From assembly GCA_940671915.1 (NCBI GenBank), contig CALNVZ010003434.1, forward strand, positions 19,517,077 through 19,581,076: DNA of 64,000 nt. Direction: 5' to 3'. The stretch comes from Paracentrotus lividus (Eukaryota > Echinodermata > Echinoidea > Camarodonta > Echinidae). The notes below the pieces were generated by a model. The model was not told where the DNA came from. It saw nothing but the letters and a program-made list of their open reading frames with translations, and did no database searches. Below, piece after piece: positions 55,031 through 64,000 of this stretch; positions within the stretch are counted from its first letter, which is position 1, and every line of letters begins with the position of its first letter. A program made the position numbers and the translations under genes.

Positions 55031-55657
55031 CATCGGGGCCCGATACACTTGTACCGTGACGACCAGATTGATTCTATATAGTTAGGTCATTTTTGGTCCC
55101 TCTTTCTGTTGGAGGGTTGGTGCTTCACAATATTTATTACTTTTTGAAATATAGACTAGAGTCTAAACCTACAAGGCGCGAATCATGGTCACACCACCAT
55201 ATTTTTATGGAAATGGAAATAGCCCAAGGCGGCTAGGCCTAGCCCACTCATGCACCTACACTCACTTGATATATCAAACTCGTGCTTCTGACGGTGTGAC
55301 ACTCAGGCGTGATTAGAAAAAAATTATTTCTAACCTAAATTAACACTTTCAATCCCATCATAACGTTTAAAATTTGTTACTCAATGGCACTTATAAATGT
55401 TTTTTTTAAATCCTAACTAATCGTTGAACTAAAAAGGTGAAATGAGAGCAAAAACTCACCGATTTTCAGCAGTCTTCCCGATTTTCTGCCACTCCCAGTT
55501 CGAATGGTTCGCTTTGAGAAAAAAAATGAAATGGAAATATAGAGATAGAGAGTGCCTGCGATTGCGATCACGATCATAGCGAGAGGTGTGTTATGTAAAA
55601 CATTGAGTAAAATAAACAAATTTTTAACCTACCTTCCACTCGTTGGTATTAATAAGA
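55031..55657. other. No gene recognised
   Basis: AT-rich sequence with chance frames only. Confidence 0.5.
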
Positions 55658-56734
55658 TTCATGCGCGTATTCTGGGGAAAGGGCTTTCTGGACCCAGGCC
55701 TCCGGGTAGAGCCGCAGGGGGGCGCCAGAAAGAGGAGAAAAAAGGAGAAAGGGAAAGAAAAACAGGAAAGGAGAAAAAAAGAGGGGAGAGAAAGAGAAAA
55801 AAAGGGGGTAAGGGGAAGGGAAAAAAAAAGAGAGAGAGAGAGAGGAAGGGCGCCAACTTGATCTTTAACTAAGGGCGGCCGAATTGACATTAAACTTAGG
55901 GGTGTCAAAATCCACCTTAAATTTATAGGGGCACCAAATTGAGCTCAAACGTAGGGGCGCCAAATCGACCTTTAAACTTAGGGCGCTAAATTGACCTTAA
56001 ATTTCCAGGGCGCAAATTGACCTTAAATTTAGGTGTGCCAAATTGACATTAAGGGGGGGTCAAATCGACCTTAAACTTAGGGCGCCAAATCGACCTTACA
56101 CTCAGGGGCGCCAAATCAACCTTAAATTTAGGGCGCAAAATCGACCTTAAATTAAAGGGGCGCCAAATCGACCTTAAACATAGGGACACCAAAATTTAGA
56201 TCAAATGCAGGGCGCCAAAATGATCTGAAACTTGGGGGGGGGGGCCCGAATTGACCTGCAGTTAGGGGGCGAATTTTTTTTGGCCTTTGGCCAACCGTAA
56301 GGTCATATATCAGCTGTAGGGGTAGGTTGCAGATGTCCATCAGCTCAAATCATGCATGTATTTTTTTTTTTTAAAACATTTTCTCGATTTTGCGCCTCTA
56401 AAGTTCATTTTTGGCGCCCCCCTAAGGTCAATTTGTCGTCCCCTTGAGGTTATTTTGGCGCCCTTGGGGGGGGGGTGTTGAAATTTTTTGGCCTTTTAGC
56501 CAACCGTAAGGTCATATCAGCTGTAGGGGTAGGTTGCAGATGTCCATCGGCTCAAATCATGTATATTTTTCATTTTTCTTTTTTTTTTACATTTTCTTCG
56601 ATTTTTCGCCCCTATGGTCAATTTGGCGCCCCTAAGGTCAATTTGGCGCCCCCTTGAGGTCATTTTGCGCCCTTTTGGGCACCCACCTGGGGGACCAGCC
56701 AGTAAAGCCCCCCCCCCCAGAATACGCGCATGAA
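55658..56734. mobile_element. 1.1-kb inverted-repeat element with GGGCGCCAAAT minisatellite
   Basis: The ends TTCATGCGCGTATTCTGGGG and its complement are inverted. The inside has a purine-rich tract (55,725-55,850), then about a dozen units of roughly 28-32 bp with GGGCGCCAAATCGACCTTAAA (55,870-56,275). Two copies of 'tggcc…accgtaaggtcatatcagctgtaggggtaggttgcagatgtcc' follow (56,280 and 56,490). No coding sequence. Same family as the fragments at 47,585 and 52,085. Confidence 0.75.
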
Positions 56735-56939
56735 TAGTGAACTGTTATCATCACATTTTGAAGTTAGTAGCACCAGTTAAACAGGCGCCGGTGTTTGAAA
56801 CAAGCGGCATCGATTATGTAGTATTAAACACCCAATCAACCACATAACATATTCATTTATATTTATCTATTTATTAAAATTTTGCTCATCTTTCGCATCA
56901 CTCTTTCTTTTTTTTCTCTCTTTCTCTTTCTCTTTCGCA

Positions 56940-56971
<32 letters not shown>

Positions 56972-56983
56972 CTCTTTTGCACC

Positions 56984-57038
<55 letters not shown>

Positions 57039-57541
57039 GTGTAATTAATTAATTGATTTATTTACTTTTCTTTTGGGCTAATGTGCATTCTGCACCCCGT
57101 TCCTTGGCGACAGTCATGATGATAAAATCAAAAATACATATAGCTAAAAGTATAGAAGTGTATAGAAGGAAAAAAAAGAGACAGAAAGCTAGTACATGTA
57201 GCCCTAAAAGTGGAGAGCGAAGTCAAAGTTATAAAATCTTTAATTAAATTTGAGTAGATAGAAACGCAGTTGGCTCTACAAGATATATTCTTGATAAAGT
57301 AGCAAAATATTTCATATTATTTTTAAATATCTTAAATATTTGCGACGAGTGAAACATAGGCTATTCTTCCTAACTACGGCTTGTCGTTTCGATGTGGTAT
57401 ACAACCAACATCGACCGCTAGATTGTATAGAAGCGGAGCATATCCGTATGCTAGCTTTCGACAAAAGAGGGCACCACATTTTATTCCGCCATTTTATTAC
57501 TGCCGAATTCGGTCCGTGGAATCAGTGGCAGAATGTACATA
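56735..57541. other. No gene recognised; TC and T tracts
   Basis: A (TC)n tract lies at 56,935-56,967 and a run of about 50 T at 56,987-57,037. The 102-codon plus-strand frame at 57,340-57,648 resembles no known family and runs into the next element. Confidence 0.6.
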
Positions 57542-58539
57542 TGGTCGTGTGTTATAAGTTCGTCGCCTTTTGCGTTACATGCCAATTTCACTACAAAACT
57601 ATACATTTTCTGAAAGGAAATTCCTCACGGAATCTAAATCTGCATTGAAAAATTAAACCAGGTGCAAGATAAAAAAAGTTATTAGGAAAAAATTCAGGAA
57701 AGTTAGATTCTTTAATTTTTCATTGTTTTTATCATCTATAATACCCAAATATTAATAATATTATTATATTCTGGTAGAGAATAATAAGACCTTTCAAACA
57801 AGGTATAATTCATTATGGTTTACAATTTTAGAATGAAAAATATAACGATCTGAAATTTAGCCCTGAAAATATAGCTTTTTTTCGAATTCATGAGGGGGTT
57901 GGGTCCTGCCAAGTACTGTTGCACCATCAAACATATTGTTAAAGGGATATGATAGTATAAAGCAGTTCAAAAGCTTCAATTTGGTGCTAAATTCACAATC
58001 ATAGGCTAAAATTTGTCAGAGATATTGCAGTTTTCCCAAGGGTAAGTACTACAATATCTCTAATTCCTAATGACTTTGTACAGGAGGCATTGCCTTTTTA
58101 GGTCAAATAACGATTGTTGAGTCTTCCTGGGTACTATTGTAACATCAAACCTATTGTTCAGTGATTTCATGGTATAAAGCAGTTTATAAGCTTCAGTTTG
58201 GTACCATATTCACAGTCATTAAGCCAAAATTTGGCAGAGAAATTCAAGTTTTCCCCAAATCAACCACAAAATGTAACATTTCCCATTGACTTCCGGCGGC
58301 GCCGCTTCCAGCACCACCCCTACTGTCCCAAACTCAAACCATTGTAACTCCACGAGAATGTTACTTTAGAACAATGAAATTTCACAGGGAGCTAGCACAG
58401 TAACATAGCTTCAAAATGAGATCAAATTTGTTACATAAACTTTCTTACTTTGGAAAATATCGACAAATTAATGCTGAAAAATAGCAAAAAGCGAAACAGC
58501 ACCACCCTATTTGGGTGGCGAGTTCATAACACACGACCA
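57542..58539. mobile_element. 1-kb TA-flanked inverted-repeat element
   Basis: TGGTCGTGTGTTATAAGTTC on the left is inverted as GAGTTCATAACACACGACCA on the right, with TA at both flanks (57,540-57,541 and 58,540-58,541). The inside carries a direct repeat of about 145 bp (57,897-58,040 and 58,118-58,256) sharing 'agtataaagcagtt', 'aagcttca.tttggt' and 'attcacagtcat'. No transposase. Confidence 0.75.
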
Positions 58540-58541
58540 TA

Positions 58542-61500
58542 TATAGCCGTTAAAAACTAAAATTTAGTACTTTGCAGCCAATCGGGAGCAGTGAGACAAT
58601 GAAAGAAAAGAAGTAGAAGAACATAACCAACAATTCGGTAAGTGAATTTTCCATGTTTTTCTTTCATTTTAGTACATGTTATGTTAACCCATAGACGTCA
58701 CGCTATTGCATTGATCATTCTAAAAAAACAAACTCTGCTGTCCGGAACTTCTGATCTTGACCTAGTTTTAGATGGACCTTTGAACTTTAGTGACAGGGTC
58801 AACTGACAAGTATTTCATTACTGTTTTTCATATTTATCTTCTCCTCCTTTGTTTTTATTCATGTCTGTGAAAAAAAATTGATGTAATAAAATTTTTGTCG
58901 TATTGGTGTGCTTTTATTTTACTTTTAAGAATTATTATTTAAATTAAATCCCATGTTCAGAATGCTTCAACCCTCCGTAAAATGGAACAGCCCATCGATG
59001 TTTCTACCCCACCCCAGCCCCTAAGGAACTACACATTCACAAATAGGGACTACATGCTTTTGACAAGCCTGAACACACGATTCCAGCTTTTAAAAACATT
59101 TAAATGTTTTTGTTTTTTTCTTTTATGATACCAAGTTCCTATAAATTACACCATCGGTTAGATTTGATCATATTTTTTACTCATAAATTAATGTTAACAC
59201 CTTCACAATTATTATCTCCACACCCCCTCAGTCACAGTGGAATAGCCACTCATTGCGTACGTATGAATATTTATGACACCCAATACGCTTACTGGGCAAT
59301 TATGTTGTTGGCAATTATCGATATCTAGCGGTAGTCTTTTCATGGTAACCCCAAAAATTTATAGACATTTTGGAAGACCAGTTTTAATATTCTGTTGATA
59401 AAAATAATAATAATAATTTTGGAAAATGAAATAAATTTAAATTTCTATCAATGACTAAACTAAATTGTAGATTCATATTGGTATAAATTTTGAAGATAAG
59501 AATGAATAAAAAAATTCACATAACTCTTAGGTGTCTGAAAATCAAGACTAGTAACATGCCAGAGAATGGCAAAAAAAAAAAATGGTTTGACACGGGAGAA
59601 ATAAAATGTAAGTTTGTTTTGATATGTTCTGTTTGAATGAATTTCTAATTTTTTCATCATAGTATTAGAAGGGGATTTGACTTTTGTTATCATTCAGGAA
59701 AATTTAAGGCCTTATTGACAATGATATCCTCACAAGTTTCTCGCATGGATAGCTCCACATACACAAAAAGCATGCGTGGGCTGACTCTTTATTTGGAAAA
59801 GATGTACACGTTCTCGCGTAACAGAGTCTAAGATTTCATGAAAATCTTAATAACAAAAAGAATAAATCAAAGAAAAATCGGACATTTAGTCCTTTCTTTA
59901 GCTGTCTAAGTGGGTATTTGATATTTCATGACAGATTGCAAAGTTCGGATGATTTAAATCGTTTGGCTACATAAAATATGAAAAAAGACTTTCGCGTGTG
60001 CAAAAAAACATGAAATGGCAAACGAAAAAAAAAGGGCCTTGGTTTCGTCGAATTTTCTTCTAAAAAAAGAAAAAATCCTGACCAGACAGATAAATAATCC
60101 CGTATACAAAAATAATTCAACACCTAGATCTCTAGGGTCATCTAAATTATATTTATTTGATTGGAATAAGAAGAATCTTAACAATCTCATAATCAGCAAA
60201 TTGAGCATAGTCGAGAAATGTTTTGAGATTGCCTGCAGTTGATTGATGCTCGCACATCACAACTCGATCAATAACACGCGACAAGCACGATAAATCATCA
60301 TCAAAACTTACCAAAATTATCACAGAGCAAAAATACGATGTATATACCTGGGATTACAAATCATATTTGAATAAATCCTTTCAAAATATTTTCAATCCGA
60401 CTGTTGTGAGGAAAACATGTCAAAATAGACCTAAAAGTGCAGTCACTTTTACTGCATATCGCACGCGGCAGGGAAAATGGCTGCGGGTGAGAACATGATC
60501 GCGATATCGCTATCGATAGCTTGGGGTTTCCCCTTTTGGCACAGCGCGCGCTACTCTGTAGCTAGGTAACAAAACAAATAATTGGCAGGCTCGTACGGTC
60601 TTGGGAATGAAATGCCAATAAAGAGCACTTTCTAATTCAATAACTTTGACGAGGGATTTTTTTTTGGCAATATGAAAAGTGTATCTCTTGATTGGTCAAT
60701 TTTCGCTCTTCTTCTGGTAGCTGCTTAGGTCAGGGGAAGCCCTAGTTTTCTCACAATGAATAAAACGTCGCATATATGCGACGTTTGTCGTATATGGGTT
60801 AAAGAGTCTTTTGCATGACTGTGGTGTCTGTTGTGTACGTAGTCCGGTCCAGGCCAATCGCGGTGAGGACGGCTCCACTTGACGCGTCACGTAGAAATTT
60901 TTACTCCATAATTAAATTAATTTATGCACGAAGCTCGAATGATCACGTTAGCATATGAAAAACACTACCATTGTGCCTTCCAATGAACAATAGTCACGAT
61001 AAAATTTAGATTCGTCATTTATTTTTTTGGTAAGTCCTCATTTCTTTATACATTTTCAACTGTCGAGCGGAGGCCGACAGTGGATTCGTTGAAGTTCCTT
61101 TGTATATTTCTCTTCTTTATTCTAAAAAATATTGAAAGAGTGGGTCTACGCTTAACCTTTTGTGAAGTCAAGTCTTGTAGTTTTTCTTGCGAAATGGGTC
61201 CACTTTGGTTATGATTGACCATGTTGACAGCGCACACGACAAAGCGGTCTTTATCGGGAACAGCTGAATCGCATTGTTTAGTTACGGTCAACGCACTTCG
61301 GTCATCGCAACCAGGAGGTGGAGCTCCACGTGATAGCTAATCAGAGCGCCCAATAATAAAAATGCATGCGAGTTATTGGCATCAAAACATGAGGTGCCTT
61401 CCCTTTTCCAGACAAGAATGTCAAAATTATGGAATAAAAGATGGACAAAGGCATTTTATTTATTAGTTTATGTACTTGCAATACTAGCCGGATGTCTATC

Positions 61501-62761
61501 CTCATTTTTTATGATGATCATAAAGCAAAAAATGGCATCAGAATTGCTGTTACAGTGCAGTTAAATGAGTCTCATTCGCGGTGATTAGTTTGCAACACGC
61601 ATGCGCGACATCGGCAGCAGCTATATACTCTACACGCTAGTATTTTGACCATGTTGACAGAGACCGAAGGAGACTCTGAAATGGACTGGAAAATTCAAGA
61701 TTTCTTCAAGTGCACACAATTTTTTAGGAATATCAGATTTGCATCTAGTCTGTTTAGGCAAGTGACATTAGGGTAGCGCGCTCAGTATTCGGTCCCTTAA
61801 CCCTAATCAGACTGGGGGGGGGCCATCATGGCCCCCCCTCGACATTTTCCGCAACCACTCCGCTGCACGAAATTTTCTGATCGCGCCGCTTGCTGACTTT
61901 TTACTTTCAAGTCTTGCGCATCTTTTGAAACCATTTTCGCAAAAAGCGTTTAGATTTGACCCCAACTTACCAAATAATTGGCTGAAACATGATGACCTTC
62001 CTATGATGGCCGAAAAAAAAAATTAACACACCACACCCCCCTCCTCCCCTCCCCTCCACCCCCCCCCCACCCCCCCTTATCGCTCGGCCAGCCGTGACAT
62101 GAAAAAAAATGAGTGTACTTTTGGCTCCGCCCGTGTGTAACAGGAAAAAAAAAATTTTGGTGTATCCAAATCCTGAAAATTCCGATTTTGGCCCCCCCCC
62201 CCCTCCCCCCCCTTATGATGAAATCCGGATTCTGCCCACAAGTTTAAAATCGAGAGAGCAAATGTCAGTTTTAAAACATAAATGCATTTTGGTGTACAAA
62301 AGTTGATCATAATAGATTTTATTAATCTCTCGAATTAAAATGTATGTATTTTTACACACATATAACTAACTCCAGATAATTGAAAAATTACTAATCCACA
62401 CAAGCCATCAGAACGCTATTAACAAAAGCGGTTTTTATATGTACAATAATTTGGGCAAGTCTCTACATGATTATATCATAAGATTTATTTTTTTTTCCAT
62501 TTTGAAAAGGAATAAAGTTACCCTAGCATGAACTTGAACTTATACATATAAAATATTGTGACATCAAGTTGTAGAGGTTTTTAGTTAATTGATGAATTCT
62601 GGTAAGGATTATTTGAATGGACAAAACTTTTGCCAGTTTTTGGGTAAAAACATGGAACAAGTAAAATTCTTGTCATGTCAATAGCCCTTTTAAACAATTA
62701 TGAAGCATGGTGAACATTTTATGAACACAATACAATTTTTAACTAAAACAAGAAAAAAAAG

Positions 62762-62799
<38 letters not shown>

Positions 62800-63885
62800 T
62801 TTTTTTTCCTTCCATTTTTTTCATCGTTTTTTTCTTTCAAGTTTTTATCGGGGGGGGGGGGTGGGGGGGGGGGGGGGGCGGTCCGGGATTACGTGCCTTT
62901 CGTGTTCCCAAAATGAGAAACAAGAAACACATAGATAAATGATATTTTTGGGGGTCTTGTAAACGTTTGTTACATAGAAAAATTTTGATTCCACTGGTGA
63001 AAAACCAGAAGAATAAAAAAACAAAACAAACACAAAACAAAAAAACAACGCCATGCCATTCCTCCAAATTTCTTACCTTTCTCTTTTTATACATCTTTTG
63101 TTTTTCTTTTATATATACTATAAGTAGCTGACAATCCTCTACATAATATTTTTATATATTCAAATATTAAATCTTTGATTAAATTACCAAATTTAACAAT
63201 TTTTATTGATCCAAATACAACGCTCAAAACCAGTAAATTTAGTTTGACGTGATATAACCCATAGCGATGTCAACCAATCCAGTGAACTATAATTAAATTG
63301 GCGCGCGTCCGCAAACGATACGTGCATTTAGTGCATACCTCGATAATTGGGCGAGGGCTGGTCTAAAGTAGACCGGTCTGTTTCTGACGAGATTAACTTA
63401 TAAAAAATACCGGGATTTCGAACATGTTTACATCTGGGTAAAGATTCGGGGACCTGTGTCGACATGATACATTTATCGTGATCAACAATTCAGTCGCAAA
63501 ATACGAAATTTAGGCTGATTTTTCTTCGAATTGAGAGACATGTGACATCTGCTCTGCAATTTGATTTTCTGCCTGCCGATGCCATAAACTCGGTGAGAAA
63601 ACAACATATTAATTCGAATTCCGCGCTCAGATCGGGTCGGAAACGGAACTGGTGTGCATAGATGGTTCTCCCTCTCCGCGAGTGCGAGCGGACATTTCGT
63701 ATATTTGTACACGATGTGCAAATACGGACGATTTTTTGTGTGTACATGCACGTAAGTCAGCGCGTTAGCATACCTCCGAGAACCGGGCGGTGATACGGTA
63801 CTTTGAATATTAGATTTATTTCATTACTTTCTTTCTCATCTCCAAGGTATATTGACCTCGCGTTCGAATTAACTTAGCGCCATCT
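58542..63885. other. Mostly unassigned sequence
   Basis: No gene can be supported. Items seen: a 24-bp palindrome at 60,763-60,786; a 62-codon plus frame at 61,376-61,564 with a hydrophobic stretch (residues about 27-49) but no known family; ATGGCTGCGG|GTGAGA near 60,477, which could be a first exon and donor; a G/C-run repeat at about 61,990-62,220; an A run at 62,751-62,795; and a G run at 62,850-62,878. Confidence 0.5.
61990..62220. repeat. Dispersed repeat, second copy, with C runs
   Basis: It shares 'tatcgctcggccagccgtgacatgaaaaaaa' type blocks and 'ttttggctccgcccg..tgtaac.ggaaaaaa' with 54,895-54,985, in the same orientation. C runs lie on both sides. Confidence 0.6.
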
Positions 63886-63894
63886 TATAAAAGG
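63886..63894 (+). promoter_or_regulatory. Candidate TATA promoter near the window edge
   Basis: TATAAAAGG is followed 34-37 bp later by TTCAGCG, an initiator-like match. The sequence from about 63,300 onward is richer in CpG and GC than the rest. If real, the gene lies on the plus strand beyond 64,000. Confidence 0.3.
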
Positions 63895-64000
63895 AATAAC
63901 GCAATTTTTCCCGTCGTTGTTCAGCGAATATGCAGTGCACTCGAGGGTTTTCTTATTCGCATATGCACACTCCACACTCGCCCTCCGTGCTTCGTGGTTT

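Noticed and set aside
63482-63751. Two overlapping minus-strand frames of 85-89 codons
   Set aside because: No recognisable domain; neither phase looks preferred, and the region is better explained as a promoter-proximal CpG-rich segment.

Overview
The window looks like nuclear DNA from a marine invertebrate animal. It is AT-rich and gene-poor, with spliceosomal introns, many microsatellites and a dense load of transposon debris. The element types (TA-flanked inverted-repeat elements, foldback elements built from tandem subrepeats, CR1/jockey-like non-LTR 3' ends with pentanucleotide tails, G-run-rich inverted repeats) make an echinoderm or related deuterostome plausible. That placement is an inference. 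Two 25-N gaps and many single-base indels between near-identical neighbouring copies show a draft assembly built from error-prone reads.

Only two host genes can be supported. (1) A single-exon class A amine-type GPCR on the minus strand (21,393-22,697), closest by motif to histamine H3/H4 and muscarinic receptors, with a TATA box about 300 bp upstream. (2) An RSRC2 orthologue (arginine/serine-rich coiled-coil protein 2) on the minus strand, start codon 46,412 and stop codon 37,284, with at least eight coding exons. Its last-exon sequence recurs as decayed tandem copies in the 3' UTR. Its first two exons lie in a 3.2-kb segment that appears two to three times in tandem (44,613-52,280), most likely unmerged assembly copies.

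Layout: 1-4 kb, intergenic with a G-run inverted-repeat element and a trinucleotide microsatellite. 4-15 kb, a decayed plus-strand non-LTR retrotransposon split by a Tc1/mariner-like element, a 3.6-kb tandem duplication, and a longer minus-strand non-LTR element. 15.7-20.4 kb, a motif-array repeat, a palindromic MITE and two TA-flanked elements. 21.4-22.7 kb, the GPCR. 24.1-29.9 kb, a TA-flanked element interrupted by a 3.9-kb foldback element, then an intact copy of the same TA-flanked family. 29.9-33.3 kb, intergenic with a hAT-like MITE and a microsatellite. 33.3-46.5 kb, RSRC2 with its long 3' UTR and introns. 46.5-58.5 kb, upstream duplicates, a second foldback element with a clean TA target site, and G/C-run repeats. 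58.5-64 kb, mostly unassigned, ending at a candidate TATA promoter that points out of the window.

The two genes show no functional link. Most of the recognisable structure is nested insertion history. I found no new biochemical system. The items most worth checking are the foldback element with a YY1-like hairpin in each subrepeat, the ghost C-terminal exons in the RSRC2 3' UTR, and the precisely datable nested insertions.
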